Shown here in pieces: positions 23,311 to 32,905 of a stretch of 64,000 bases of DNA. A program made the position numbers and the translations under genes. The notes beneath the pieces were generated by a model that saw only the letters and a list, made by a program, of their open reading frames with translations, was not told the origin of the DNA and did not search any database. The stretch's first letter is position 1; each line of letters opens with the position of its first letter. The DNA comes from Roseovarius nitratireducens (lineage in GTDB: Bacteria > Pseudomonadota > Alphaproteobacteria > Rhodobacterales > Rhodobacteraceae): positions 1-64,000 of the forward strand of contig NZ_PDNI01000017.1 in the NCBI RefSeq assembly GCF_002925845.1, written 5' to 3'.

Positions 23311-24087
23311 ATGCTGAGACTCATACTTGTGCTAATTGCCCTCGCGGCGGGCGGCGGTGCCGCTTGGATCGCGGCGCAGCAAATTGCCCCAGAGTCCGTT
23401 GCCGCCACAGAAGCGCCGACCCCGGTTGCCACCGAAATGACAGCGGTGCTTGTGGCTGCACGGGAGGTGTCGCGCGGTGGTCAAGTCACGACCGGAGCCT
23501 TGCGATGGCAACCATGGCCGGTTGACGCCGTGCCGCCGACCTTCATTGAACGCTCGGCGCGACCCGATGCCCTGAGGAAACTTGCAGGGCAGTTCGCCAC
23601 CCGTCTGATCACGGCTGGCGAGCCAATCGTCGAGCGAGCCTTGTCGCAGGAACCGCACGGATTTCTGGCCACGACGCTGACCCCCGGAAAGCGCGCGGTC
23701 GCCATTCAAGTGGACGCGCAGAGCACCGCGGGCGGGTTCATCCTGCCCAATGACCGCATCGACGTGATCCATACCGTGAGAGAGTCGCGAGAGCGTGACG
23801 AAAACGAGGCCCGCAGCCGCACGATACTGCGGAATGTTCGGGTTCTGGCCATCGACCAGACGACCGAGGATATCGAATCCGGCACGGTCCTTGGCAAGAC
23901 AGCGACCCTGGAGCTGACCGAGGCTCAGGTCGAAGCCGTCACCGCGGCGGGATCGACGGGCACGCTGTCACTTTCACTGCGCCCGCTGGAGGAGGTTCCA
24001 GGCGAAGCGTCAATGGAAATCCAGGCGGCGCCAAAGACGATCCGCGTCCGCCGGGGAACCACCATCGAGGATATCGTGATCAACTGA
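23311..24087 (+). CDS. cpaB: Flp pilus assembly protein CpaB/RcpC
   Basis: 258 residues: an N-terminal membrane anchor (LRLILVLIALAAGGGAAWIA), an SAF-like domain starting VLVAAREVSRGGQVTTG, and the RcpC/CpaB domain (KRAVAIQVDAQSTAGGFI, LPNDRIDVI, ATLELTEAQVEAV). In other systems CpaB works in the periplasm with the secretin. It is directly followed by cpaE; the secretin gene usually found next is missing. Confidence 0.9.
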   Translation: MLRLILVLIALAAGGGAAWIAAQQIAPESVAATEAPTPVATEMTAVLVAAREVSRGGQVTTGALRWQPWPVDAVPPTFIERSARPDALRKLAGQFATRLITAGEPIVERALSQEPHGFLATTLTPGKRAVAIQVDAQSTAGGFILPNDRIDVIHTVRESRERDENEARSRTILRNVRVLAIDQTTEDIESGTVLGKTATLELTEAQVEAVTAAGSTGTLSLSLRPLEEVPGEASMEIQAAPKTIRVRRGTTIEDIVIN

Positions 24088-24128
24088 TCTCGCCCCCTCA
24101 CACTACCACCGGGGGAGAAGGAGCAACT

Positions 24129-25379
24129 ATGAAACATGCCTTGGTCAAGGTCGAGGAGGGAACCGGCACTTTTGCACCTGCGGTGCCCTCAAGCGCGCGT
24201 GTGCCACACCTGACCGTCGCCGCGTTCTGCGTGACGGCTGAGACGCGCGACGCAATTGAACGTGCCAACAGGGATCGTCGTCTGACCCGTGTCAAGGCCG
24301 AGGTAAGCGATGGCGGCATCGCGAAGGCGTGCCGCGTGTTCAAGGACAGATGCACGCCCGCGCTGCTGATTGTCGAGGTTACAGGCACAGGCGCGGCCCT
24401 GCTAAAGGATCTGGATGCGCTTGCGGAGGTTTGTGATCCCGAAACCAGGGTCGTGGTGATCGGTGTCGAAAACGACATCACCCTCTACCGCGAACTGACC
24501 GGGCGTGGGATAGCGGACTATCTTGTCGGCCCGATCACGCCGCTGACCTATGTCGCGACGATTCAAAGGCTCTTTGCGCAGGAAACCGCAACGCGGCTGG
24601 GCAAGGTCTTTGCCTTCGTGGGGGTCAAGGGCGGGGTTGGTGCGTCGACCCTTGCGCAGAACATCGCCTGGACGATCGCAGAGGAGCGGGCCAGCCCGAC
24701 GCTGTTGATGGATCTCGATTTCAGGTTCGGATCGGCCGCCGTGAACCTCGATCTGAAGTCGGTCACGGGCCTTGATAAATACATCGACGATCCGGACAAG
24801 CTTGATGCCGAGCTGCTGGACCGGCTGATCGTACAGCGCGGGGAGTACCTCAGCGTATTGCCCGGTTTCGATGACCCATTGGGTGACGTCGACCCCGCGC
24901 CGGATGCCGTCGAACGTCTGATCGAGATCGCGCGCGCGTCGTTCCCCTACGTGGTGCTCGACCTGCCGCATGACTGGTCATCTGCCAGCCGCGATGCCCT
25001 GACATCGGCGGACGAGGTGATTGTCGTTGCCTCGCCCAATCTGACGAATTTGCGCAATGCGCGCGCGCTGATGGCGCGGCTTCGCGCCCTGCGCCCCAAT
25101 GATGCGACGCCCCGGGTCATTCTGAATGCCTGTCGGATGCCGCGGCGCAGGGAAATCGCGCCCGACAAGTTCGCCAAGAGCCTGGGCGTCGATGCATGGA
25201 CGACGATCATGTTCGATCCGGCGACGCTCGGAAATGCCGCGGCGGAAGGGCGTACAATACGCGAACAAGCACCGCGCAGCAAAGTGCAAGCCTCGGTGAA
25301 ACATCTCGCCCAAGACCTGATGAGCCGGGGGAAAGAGAAACCGCGTGGCTGGCTTCACAAGTTCCTCGGCCTTGGCTGA
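24129..25379 (+). CDS. cpaE: Pilus assembly ATPase CpaE/TadZ
   Basis: 416 residues: an N-terminal atypical receiver-like domain (about 1-140, lacking the full acidic set) and a MinD/ParA-type ATPase domain with a deviant Walker A KGGVGASTLAQN near residue 167 and the DLPHDW segment as Walker B/A'. It localises the Tad machine to a cell pole or site. A 41-base gap to cpaB and 44 bases to cpaF suggest one operon. Confidence 0.9.
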   Translation: MKHALVKVEEGTGTFAPAVPSSARVPHLTVAAFCVTAETRDAIERANRDRRLTRVKAEVSDGGIAKACRVFKDRCTPALLIVEVTGTGAALLKDLDALAEVCDPETRVVVIGVENDITLYRELTGRGIADYLVGPITPLTYVATIQRLFAQETATRLGKVFAFVGVKGGVGASTLAQNIAWTIAEERASPTLLMDLDFRFGSAAVNLDLKSVTGLDKYIDDPDKLDAELLDRLIVQRGEYLSVLPGFDDPLGDVDPAPDAVERLIEIARASFPYVVLDLPHDWSSASRDALTSADEVIVVASPNLTNLRNARALMARLRALRPNDATPRVILNACRMPRRREIAPDKFAKSLGVDAWTTIMFDPATLGNAAAEGRTIREQAPRSKVQASVKHLAQDLMSRGKEKPRGWLHKFLGLG

Positions 25380-25423
25380 GCGCATAAATTCTTCGCATCC
25401 AATCGCAACTGGAGAGACCCTAC

Positions 25424-26896
25424 ATGTCCCAATCCTTCGGTAAACGTTCGGCGCTGGCGAATGCGCAGGAGGTGGCACCGTCCGCCTCTGACATGACGCG
25501 GACAACGGTTGCGCCGCCACGTCCTGTGGATGCCGTGCCCCAGCGAGCGGAGCGATCTCTGGACGTGCCGTCGCCGGAAAAGCACGTCGCGCCAAAATCG
25601 GTATCGTCGGAAAGCGCAGCCGAATACATCGACCTGAAAAAGGAAATCTTTGGTGCGTTGATCGAAACGATCAATATCACCGAACTTGGCCAGCTGGATC
25701 TTCCGGTCGCGCGGCGCGAGGTGGGCGGCGTCGTGAGCGAGATTCTTGCGGCCAAGCGCGCCGTGCTGTCCAGCCGTGAGCAGACCGAGCTGACCGAGGA
25801 GATCTGCAACGATGTCCTTGGATACGGCCCTCTGGAACCACTGCTGGCGCGCGACGACATCTCCGACATCATGGTGAACGGCACCAACCTTATCTATATC
25901 GAGGTCGGCGGTAGGGTCGAGCAGACAAATATCCGCTTTCGGGACAACGAACAGCTTCTCAACATCTGTCAACGCATCGTCAGCCAGGTCGGCCGCCGTC
26001 TGGACGAGTCGAGCCCGATTTGCGATGCGCGGCTGCCGGACGGAAGCCGCGTCAATGTGATCGCGCCGCCACTGGCAATCGACGGTCCAAGCCTGACGAT
26101 CCGGCGGTTCAAGAAGGACAAGCTGACGCTGGATCAGCTTGTCGGTTTCGGTTCGATCACGCCGGAAGGAGCCGAGATCCTGAAGATCATCGGCCGTGTC
26201 CGCTGCAACGTACTGATCTCCGGCGGTACCGGGTCGGGCAAGACGACGCTGCTGAATTGTCTGACCAAATATGTGGACTCTGACGAACGGATCGTGACCT
26301 GCGAGGACTCCGCCGAGCTTCAGCTTCAGCAGCCACATGTCGTCCGGCTGGAAACCCGGCCTGCGAACGTCGAGGGCACCGGCGAGGTGACGATGCGTGA
26401 TCTGGTGAAGAACTGTCTGCGTATGCGTCCCGAACGGATTATTGTCGGCGAGGTGCGGGGTCCCGAAGCCTTCGATCTGCTGCAGGCGATGAATACGGGC
26501 CACGATGGCTCGATGGGAACGCTGCACGCAAACACCCCGCGCGAGGCGCTGTCACGCCTTGGCGCGATGATCACGATGGGCGGCTACGAGCTGCCATCGC
26601 AAACGATCCAGGAAATGGCGGTCTCGTCCATTGATGTCATCATTCAGGCGGCGCGCTTGCGGGATGGCTCGCGGCGCATCACCCACGTGACCGAAGTGCT
26701 GGGCATGGAGGGCGACGTTCCGATCCTGCAAGATATCTTCGTCTACAAGATGCTGGGCGAGGATGAAAACGGTCGGATCGTTGGCCAACACCAATCGACG
26801 GGCATCGGGCGTCCGGCGTTCTGGGACAGGGCCCGCTATTTCGGTGAAGAAGACCGGCTGTCGCGCGCGCTTGAAGCGGCGACAAAATCCAACTGA
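25424..26896 (+). CDS. cpaF: Tad secretion ATPase CpaF/TadA
   Basis: 490 residues of the GspE/PulE family, CpaF branch. Visible: [20 protein letters not shown] in the N-terminal domain, Walker A in [16 protein letters not shown] (about residues 265-280), Asp box ([10 protein letters not shown]), Walker B in [12 protein letters not shown], and the His box ([15 protein letters not shown]). It is the hexameric motor that powers pilus extension and probably retraction. Confidence 0.95.
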   Translation: MSQSFGKRSALANAQEVAPSASDMTRTTVAPPRPVDAVPQRAERSLDVPSPEKHVAPKSVSSESAAEYIDLKKEIFGALIETINITELGQLDLPVARREVGGVVSEILAAKRAVLSSREQTELTEEICNDVLGYGPLEPLLARDDISDIMVNGTNLIYIEVGGRVEQTNIRFRDNEQLLNICQRIVSQVGRRLDESSPICDARLPDGSRVNVIAPPLAIDGPSLTIRRFKKDKLTLDQLVGFGSITPEGAEILKIIGRVRCNVLISGGTGSGKTTLLNCLTKYVDSDERIVTCEDSAELQLQQPHVVRLETRPANVEGTGEVTMRDLVKNCLRMRPERIIVGEVRGPEAFDLLQAMNTGHDGSMGTLHANTPREALSRLGAMITMGGYELPSQTIQEMAVSSIDVIIQAARLRDGSRRITHVTEVLGMEGDVPILQDIFVYKMLGEDENGRIVGQHQSTGIGRPAFWDRARYFGEEDRLSRALEAATKSN

Positions 26897-26915
26897 ACCG
26901 GGGACCGGTACGAAG

Positions 26916-27911
26916 ATGCTGCAATTTGATCTCACTGTTCTGATCGTTCCGCTCGCCGCTCTGGCGGCAGTCGGACTGCTGCTGGCCGTCGCCATGCCAT
27001 GGGTTCGAGCGCGTGAGCGGAACCAGCGGCGCATGGCGCTGGCCGTTGGTGACGGTCAAGGCGCAAGCCGGCCAAGCCGCCCCGACGGGCAGACCTCGAC
27101 CCGTCGCAAGGCCATCGAGAAGACGCTGAAAGAAATCAACGAGCGGCAATCGGCCCGCTGGACCCGACGCAATCGGCCCGACCTCGAACAGCGTCTGCGC
27201 GAGGCAGGGCTGACCTGGACGCCGCGCTTCTACCGGATGCTGAGCGCGGCCATCGCCGCGGGTGCGTTTGCCGCGTCGTTGGCACTCGGGCCGCTCTTCG
27301 CGGGCGCAATTGCGCTGGTGGCAGGGCTTGCAGTACCGCATTTTTACGTCGCGCTGGTGCGGCGGCGGCGTCTGGCCGCATTCGCCGCCGGGTTTCCCGA
27401 TGCGATCGACGTGATCGTCCGGGGCGTCCGCGCGGGGCGTCCGCTTGCCGATTGCCTGGCTGTTGTCGCGGCCGACACCGAGGATCCGATCCGGACCGAA
27501 TTTCGGCTGGTGGTCGAGGACCAGTCTGTCGGGCTGCCCATTCAGGAAGCCGTCGAACGGTTGGCACAACGTGTGCCGCTTCAGGAAGTCGGGTTTCTGG
27601 CCATCGTGGTCGCGATCCAGAACCGCGCGGGCGGCAGTCTGACGGAGGCCTTGGGAAATCTGTCGACGGTGCTGCGCGGACGTCGGCAGCTGCACGCCAA
27701 GGTCAAGGCGATGAGTGCAGAGGCCAAGACCTCGGCGGGCATCATCGGCTCTCTTCCGGTGATCGTGGCGAGTCTCGTTCAATTGACCAGCCCCGAATAC
27801 CTCGCGGTTCTCTACCAGACCGATCTGGGGCTGATGGTGGTCGCCGCCTGTGCCGTCTGGATGTCCATCGGCGTATTCGTGATGCGACAGATGATCAACT
27901 TTGACATGTAA
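26916..27911 (+). CDS. tadB: Tad platform protein TadB
   Basis: 331 residues from the ATG at 26916; a longer frame inside cpaF is ignored. Layout: N-terminal membrane helix, a charged cytosolic linker, then the T2SSF domain (FPDAIDVIVRGVRAGRPLAD, QNRAGGSLTEALGNLS) and C-terminal helices. It forms the inner-membrane platform with TadC. An AAGGAAG motif between tadB and tadC marks the next start. Confidence 0.9.
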   Translation: MLQFDLTVLIVPLAALAAVGLLLAVAMPWVRARERNQRRMALAVGDGQGASRPSRPDGQTSTRRKAIEKTLKEINERQSARWTRRNRPDLEQRLREAGLTWTPRFYRMLSAAIAAGAFAASLALGPLFAGAIALVAGLAVPHFYVALVRRRRLAAFAAGFPDAIDVIVRGVRAGRPLADCLAVVAADTEDPIRTEFRLVVEDQSVGLPIQEAVERLAQRVPLQEVGFLAIVVAIQNRAGGSLTEALGNLSTVLRGRRQLHAKVKAMSAEAKTSAGIIGSLPVIVASLVQLTSPEYLAVLYQTDLGLMVVAACAVWMSIGVFVMRQMINFDM

Positions 27912-27923
27912 AGGAAGCGGACC

Positions 27924-28901
27924 GTGCCAATCGACCTGACCGATACACAGCTTCAACTGATGATCATCGCGCTGTCGGCCCTGTCCGTCATCGGGGTCGT
28001 TCTGACAGTCGCCTGGCCGTGGATCGCGCGAGATCGGTTCGCGGAGCGGATGCAACTGGTCGAGAGAGACCTGCGCCAACCCCGCCGCCGCGAGCAGCCC
28101 GGGAAAGGTGCGACTGGCACCGCGCGCTCGCTGCTGTCCGCCAAGGAACCGAACCGGGTTTTCGCGGAAATCGTCGGGCGACTGGGCCTCGCGCGCCTGA
28201 CCGACGAAAGCGGCGCGTCAGAGCTTTTGCGGATGGCGGGCTTGCGCGGGCGCGCGCCACTGATCGCCTTTCTCGCGTCACGCCTGATTGCGGCCATGGT
28301 GATGCCTGGCATTGCCTTCGCCTATATCACCCTCGTGATCAAACCGGACCTGTCGCTACCGATCATGGCCGCAATGGCATCCGTGGGCGCGGTCATTGGT
28401 TTCTGGCTGCCGACGATCTACATCCGCAACCTGATTGGCAAGCGGCACAGCAGCCTGCGCCGCAGTTGGCCAGATGCGTTGGACCTGTTGCTGATCTGCG
28501 TCGAATCCGGGATGAGCAGCGAAGCCGCCTTTCGCAAGGTGGCCGAAGAGATCGGCAGCCAGTCAAAGGAACTGGCCGAGGAAATGTCGCTGACCACAGC
28601 CGAACTGGCCTATCTATCCGATCGTCGGCAGGCCTATGAAAACCTTGGCATGCGAACCGGGCTGGACAGCATCAAGGCCACCGTTATCGGCCTGATCCAG
28701 TCCGAGAAATACGGCACGTCGTTGGGGCAGACGCTGCGCGTGCTGGCCAAGGAAAGCCGCGATTTCCGCATGGCCGCCGCCGAGAAGAAGGCGGCGTCGC
28801 TGCCGCCCAAACTGACCGTGCCGATGATCCTGTTCTTCCTGCCGGTGCTCTTTGCGGTGATTGCGACGCCCGCAGTCATTCAAGCCCTTGGAGCATCCTG
28901 A
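27924..28901 (+). CDS. tadC: Tad platform protein TadC
   Basis: 325 residues from a GTG start 13 bases after tadB. T2SSF domain signature (SWPDALDLLLICVESGMSSE, ALRVLAKESRDFRMAAAEKK) with flanking membrane helices. Second platform component of the Tad pilus. It is the last recognised tad gene of the cluster; no tadD follows. Confidence 0.9.
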   Translation: MPIDLTDTQLQLMIIALSALSVIGVVLTVAWPWIARDRFAERMQLVERDLRQPRRREQPGKGATGTARSLLSAKEPNRVFAEIVGRLGLARLTDESGASELLRMAGLRGRAPLIAFLASRLIAAMVMPGIAFAYITLVIKPDLSLPIMAAMASVGAVIGFWLPTIYIRNLIGKRHSSLRRSWPDALDLLLICVESGMSSEAAFRKVAEEIGSQSKELAEEMSLTTAELAYLSDRRQAYENLGMRTGLDSIKATVIGLIQSEKYGTSLGQTLRVLAKESRDFRMAAAEKKAASLPPKLTVPMILFFLPVLFAVIATPAVIQALGAS

Positions 28902-28991
28902 AAATGACATGTGCAACCCGGTCTGCCCACAATATCGCCGCGCTCTGCACCGCCTGCGGCCGCAGGTGGACCTGCGCACAGGTCAGGGCCG

Positions 28992-29363
28992 CTATGGGGT
29001 GTCGTCCTTATGCGCATCCGCGCCGCCCTCGGCCGCAAACCGCGCCTGCTTGGTCCAGCGTTCAAGAGCGAGGGTCACGCGGGTGTTTGCGCGTATCGCT
29101 TCGTCGAGGCGGGCGGACGCCTCTGCAAGCGTCGGAAAACCAAGAACCCCGGCCCGGCCCGCTGTCTGGTGTGCAATTTTGCGGAGCGTTTCGAAATCCG
29201 CCTGGTCACGCCCGATCCAGCGCAGGTGCGTTTCAAGATCCGCGCGAAACATGTGCAGACGGGCCAGCGCGCCCGCATCCCCGAAGACGGCGCAGGCTTC
29301 TTGGAACGCATCCGGATCCTCGATTCCTTCTGCCGCCTGCTCGACCAGATCGCGTTCCGCCAT
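28992..29363 (-). CDS. Hpt (histidine phosphotransfer) domain protein
   Basis: 123 residues from the ATG at 29363, chosen because GGAGGGAA lies 7 bases upstream; an ATG at 29390 is the alternative. The phospho-His motif is LRKIAHQTAGRAGVLGFPTL, matching the Hpt consensus (xHxLKGxAxxLG). The region before it forms a four-helix-bundle pattern. It lies between tadC and the diguanylate cyclase, on the opposite strand, and could pass phosphate from the hybrid kinase to the LuxR-type or single-domain regulator. Confidence 0.75.
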   Translation of the reverse strand: MAERDLVEQAAEGIEDPDAFQEACAVFGDAGALARLHMFRADLETHLRWIGRDQADFETLRKIAHQTAGRAGVLGFPTLAEASARLDEAIRANTRVTLALERWTKQARFAAEGGADAHKDDTP

Positions 29364-29417
29364 GCGGTTCCCTCCGCTTTTATCCGACATCCGTTCCTGA
29401 ACATGAAGGCAGCCCCC

Positions 29418-29690
29418 ATGAAATACCCGAAATACTGCATCCCGGTCAAAGCGACGCTTGAAAACGGCAGCCAGCACTTTGGCGGCGTCCATGTCACCCA
29501 GAGCCAGCGCGTTCTGGACGTGCTTTGCGACGACCGGCCCTTCATTCCTTTCTCGCTGCGCGATTGCACCATTCTGCTGAACAAGTCCAAGCTGGTACAG
29601 GTCGATATTCTGAAAATGGCCGAAATTCTGGAAATGCAGGACATCCTGCCCGAACTGAACCTCGATTACCTGAGAGCGAACAGTTGGTGA
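29418..29690 (+). CDS. Conserved hypothetical protein beside tad genes (90 aa)
   Basis: Start at 29418 (an in-frame ATG at 29403 is possible). The protein begins KYPKYCIPVKATLENGSQH and has VTQSQRVLDVLCDDRPFIPF and LLNKSKLVQVDIL, a pattern like small beta-barrel (Sm/PilZ-like) modules. Similar proteins stand next to tad clusters in related genomes as I recall, without known function. It is divergent from the Hpt gene (54 bases between starts). Confidence 0.6.
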   Translation: MKYPKYCIPVKATLENGSQHFGGVHVTQSQRVLDVLCDDRPFIPFSLRDCTILLNKSKLVQVDILKMAEILEMQDILPELNLDYLRANSW

Positions 29691-29742
29691 CACTCGTCGC
29701 CCATTCTGTTTCCCGGCCTTGCACAGGAGCTTTGAGCGTCCC

Positions 29743-30720
29743 ATGACCCTTCAACCGACAAAACTTGACGATGAAGCCGGCCGGATCGCGGCGCTCAGGC
29801 AGATGGATGCGCTGACCTACAGTTCCGAGGCCAGCTTCAAGCATATCACTGGGCTGCTTCAACTCATCCTCGACATGGAGATGGTCAGCATCAACTTTAT
29901 AACTGAAGAAAAGCAGATACTGAAGGCGCGTCAGGGGATTGACGTGACGGAAATGCCGAGGGATGTGGCGTTCTGCAATATCGCGATCCGGACATACGAC
30001 CTGCTGATCATCGAGGACACCCATGACGACGCGCGCGTGCGTGACAACCCCTTGGTAACCGGGCCGCCGTTCCTGCGCAGCTATATCGGGGCACCTTTGA
30101 CAACGGCGGATGGATACAATCTTGGCATGATCTGCGCCGTCGGCACCAAGCCACGCCATTTCACCGCGCGTGAGGTGAGGATGACCACCAAATGCGCAAA
30201 GCTCACCATGAACCAGCTGGAGCTGCGCAGCCAGGCAAGCCATGACTTTCTGACCGAACTCTCCAACCGGCGCAGCTTTGTGTCCGGATTGGAAAATGAA
30301 ATGGCGCGGTTGCGACGCAGCAAGGGAACCGCCTCTGTCGCCTTTCTTGACATCGACCTTTTCAAGCAGGTGAACGACACCTTCGGCCACCCGGCGGGGG
30401 ATCGTGTCTTGCGCGAATTTGCCGACGTCATCGTCGGGCAGTCCCGCCAGCACGATCTTGTGGCGCGCCTCGGGGGCGAGGAATTCGCGGTGTTGTTGCC
30501 GGACACCGATCTTGACGCGGCCCGAATCTGGGCAGAGCGCGTGAGAGAGCAGGTGGCTGAAACCCGGTTTGACGGAGACAATGCGTTGCGGTTGACAGTC
30601 AGCGTCGGACTGGCTTCGGTTGACGAAACACAGACGACATCCGATGCGATCATGCTTATGGCCGACACCGCGCTTTACGAGGCGAAGCAACTGGGGCGCA
30701 ACCGCGTAACGGTACTGTAA
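29743..30720 (+). CDS. GAF-GGDEF diguanylate cyclase
   Basis: 325 residues. An N-terminal GAF domain (about 15-160; [39 protein letters not shown]) precedes a GGDEF domain with the active motif [13 protein letters not shown] and an allosteric I-site R-Q-H-D five residues before GGEEF. It should make c-di-GMP from GTP and be product-inhibited. It sits 50 bases upstream of an EAL gene, giving an opposed pair next to the pilus genes. Confidence 0.9.
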   Translation: MTLQPTKLDDEAGRIAALRQMDALTYSSEASFKHITGLLQLILDMEMVSINFITEEKQILKARQGIDVTEMPRDVAFCNIAIRTYDLLIIEDTHDDARVRDNPLVTGPPFLRSYIGAPLTTADGYNLGMICAVGTKPRHFTAREVRMTTKCAKLTMNQLELRSQASHDFLTELSNRRSFVSGLENEMARLRRSKGTASVAFLDIDLFKQVNDTFGHPAGDRVLREFADVIVGQSRQHDLVARLGGEEFAVLLPDTDLDAARIWAERVREQVAETRFDGDNALRLTVSVGLASVDETQTTSDAIMLMADTALYEAKQLGRNRVTVL

Positions 30721-30769
30721 TGCGCGCTTGCCTGAAATTCCAACCACGCATTCCGCCGAAAGGACACCA

Positions 30770-31555
30770 ATGACAGAGGCCGCGCCATCGACCACGGTGC
30801 AAACATCGGACCTGACAAGCGCCTTCGAGAATGGTGACTTGCTATTGCACTATCAGCCAAAGGTGAATGTGTCCGGGCGCTGGCCCGAGATCGTCGGGTA
30901 TGAGGCGCTGGCCCGCTGGCCGCTTGCGGGTGGCGGGTTCATCCCGCCGGATCAGTTCATCCCGCTGGCCGAGGAATGCGGGCTCGTGCTGTCGCTTGAC
31001 ATCTGGGTAATCGAGACGGTTTGCCAGGAACTGGCGCATTTGCAAGCAGGCGGCGCACGGTCCGGCCTGAGCATGTCGGCCAATGTCAGCCCGCAGCAGT
31101 TCCGGCAACCTCATTTTGCACAATCCGTCGCTGACATCCTGACCCATACAGGGATCGCTCCCAGCGACCTCACGCTGGAGATCACGGAAAGGGCCGTGCT
31201 GGACGAGAACGAAACAACCGGGAGGAACATCCTTGCCCTGAGCGAAATCGGTGTCTCGCTGTCGCTGGACGATTTCGGCACGGGCTATTCGTCGCTCTTT
31301 TACCTGAGGGATCTGCCCCTTAAAGAGATAAAGCTGGATCGCAGTTTTATCTCGGGGCTTCCTCACCGGCGCCAAGATGCGGCGATCGTCAGCGCCACGA
31401 TCAATCTGGCGGCAGAGCTGGGGCTGCGGGTGGTCGCAGAGGGTGTGGAACTGCCCGGGCAAGCCGCATGGCTGCGTCTCAAGGGATGTCAGACGGTACA
31501 GGGATTTCTCTATGGGCGCCCGGCGGTCCTCGATCACCATGTGACCGCGCTCTGA
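30770..31555 (+). CDS. EAL-domain c-di-GMP phosphodiesterase
   Basis: 261 residues, a stand-alone EAL domain. Catalytic residues appear intact: EALAR, the Asn in [28 protein letters not shown], the Lys in [14 protein letters not shown] and QGFLYGRP. It should hydrolyse c-di-GMP to pGpG. AAAGGA lies before the ATG. Likely co-transcribed with the preceding cyclase. Confidence 0.9.
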   Translation: MTEAAPSTTVQTSDLTSAFENGDLLLHYQPKVNVSGRWPEIVGYEALARWPLAGGGFIPPDQFIPLAEECGLVLSLDIWVIETVCQELAHLQAGGARSGLSMSANVSPQQFRQPHFAQSVADILTHTGIAPSDLTLEITERAVLDENETTGRNILALSEIGVSLSLDDFGTGYSSLFYLRDLPLKEIKLDRSFISGLPHRRQDAAIVSATINLAAELGLRVVAEGVELPGQAAWLRLKGCQTVQGFLYGRPAVLDHHVTAL

Positions 31556-31902
31556 TCTGATGTCGCGTTGGGTTTCCAATTCCTGGCACACCCCATCGGG
31601 TGGTTCAGTTCCTATCTTGGCACATTGCGATGCCGTCTGGGAAGGCGGCAACCATCCCATCTACCGATGATGATCGGGCGTTCCATCACAACCCAGAAGA
31701 CGTAATGATGCTGACACCGAGTGATGGAGACCCCGTCGGGCAGGGGCGGCATTGACCTTGACTGTGCCCGACCATCGGCAAGGCAGTAACGCCGCCGCTT
31801 GCCTGTCTTTGCACGGGGAGGGGTGGCAGAACAGATGCCGTGTGCGTATGGTGTGCACTGCGGGCCCGTGCCGAACATTGGCTGTCCCGAGGAGATTACA
31901 GA
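31556..31902. other. Intergenic region without a recognised gene
   Basis: No frame in this 347-base gap looks coding on either strand, apart from a 16-codon ATG frame near 31704 that I do not trust. I see no clear terminator or riboswitch. It presumably carries the dusA promoter. Confidence 0.5.
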
Positions 31903-32901
31903 ATGCCCCTGAACGCAGCCGCCGAGGCCGCGCGGTTGTCTACGGCCCCGATGATGGACTGGACGGATCGCCATTGCCGGTATCTTCACCGGCTGCTGAG
32001 CCGTCATGCGCTGCTCTACACGGAAATGGTCACGGCGCCGGCCCTTGTCAGGGGCGGGGCGCTGCATCTGCTTGACCATTCCCCGCAGGAACACCCGGTC
32101 GCGCTGCAACTGGGCGGGTCGAATCCGATTGAGCTGGCGCAGGCGGCGCGGCTCGGGGCGGAGGCGGGCTATGACGAGATAAACCTCAATTGCGGCTGCC
32201 CCTCGGACCGGGTGCAGTCGGGCACGTTCGGCGCGGTGCTGATGCGTGAGCCGCGCCTTGTGGCCGAATGCTGTGCCGCGATGATCGCCGCGCAGTCGCG
32301 CGAGGTCACCGTCAAGTGCCGCATCGGCGTGGACGAGCAAGACCCCGAGACGGTGCTGCCCGACTTTCTTTCGCGGCTTCAGGAGGCGGGCGTGCAGCGG
32401 GTCATCATCCATGCGCGCAAGGCGTGGCTCGATGGCCTCAGCCCACGGGAAAACCGCGACATCCCGCCGCTGGATCACGATCTGGTGCTGCGGATGAAGG
32501 CGCGCTTTGCCGATCTGCACATCTCGATCAACGGCGGCATCACCTCTCTGGACGAAGCGCAGGCGCTGCTGGCACAGGGCCTCGACGGGGTTATGGTGGG
32601 GCGCGCGGCCTATCATCAGCCGGCCGATATCCTCTGCGCCGCCGACCGGCGCATCTTTGGCGTTCCCGGTTCGGACAGCACGCCCGAGGGCGCGGTGCGC
32701 GCCATGCTGCCCTATATCGAGGCGCATCTAGGCGCCGGTGGCAAGCTCAACCAGGTCACGCGGCACATGCTGGGCCTCTTCGCGGGCCGCCCGGGGGCGC
32801 GCGGCTGGCGGCGGATGTTGTCGGAAGGGGCCACGCGCCCCGGTGCCGGGCCGGAGCTTGTCGAGGCGGCGCTGGAGCAAGTGGTGCAGGTGGCGGCCTG
32901 A
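31903..32901 (+). CDS. dusA: tRNA-dihydrouridine(20/20a) synthase DusA
   Basis: 332 residues from an ATG with GAGGAGA upstream. FMN-binding TIM barrel beginning LSTAPMMDWTDRHCRYLHR, catalytic Cys99 in LNCGCPSDRV, KCRIGVDEQD, IIHARKAWLDGLSP and SINGGI ... GVMVGRAAY, all DusA hallmarks. It reduces U20/U20a in the tRNA D-loop. Its 3' end faces mnmH, with 4 bases between the stop codons. Confidence 0.95.
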   Translation: MPLNAAAEAARLSTAPMMDWTDRHCRYLHRLLSRHALLYTEMVTAPALVRGGALHLLDHSPQEHPVALQLGGSNPIELAQAARLGAEAGYDEINLNCGCPSDRVQSGTFGAVLMREPRLVAECCAAMIAAQSREVTVKCRIGVDEQDPETVLPDFLSRLQEAGVQRVIIHARKAWLDGLSPRENRDIPPLDHDLVLRMKARFADLHISINGGITSLDEAQALLAQGLDGVMVGRAAYHQPADILCAADRRIFGVPGSDSTPEGAVRAMLPYIEAHLGAGGKLNQVTRHMLGLFAGRPGARGWRRMLSEGATRPGAGPELVEAALEQVVQVAA

Positions 32902-32905
32902 GCGC

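Noticed and set aside
28904-28991. Cys-containing short frame just after tadC (ATG near 28904)
   Set aside because: No stop until well inside the antisense Hpt gene, and its later part is clearly an Hpt shadow.
31556-31902. Riboswitch or small RNA upstream of dusA
   Set aside because: No known aptamer pattern or clear terminator could be seen by eye.
31612-32727. 371-codon open frame antisense to dusA
   Set aside because: Antisense shadow; dusA has all family motifs.
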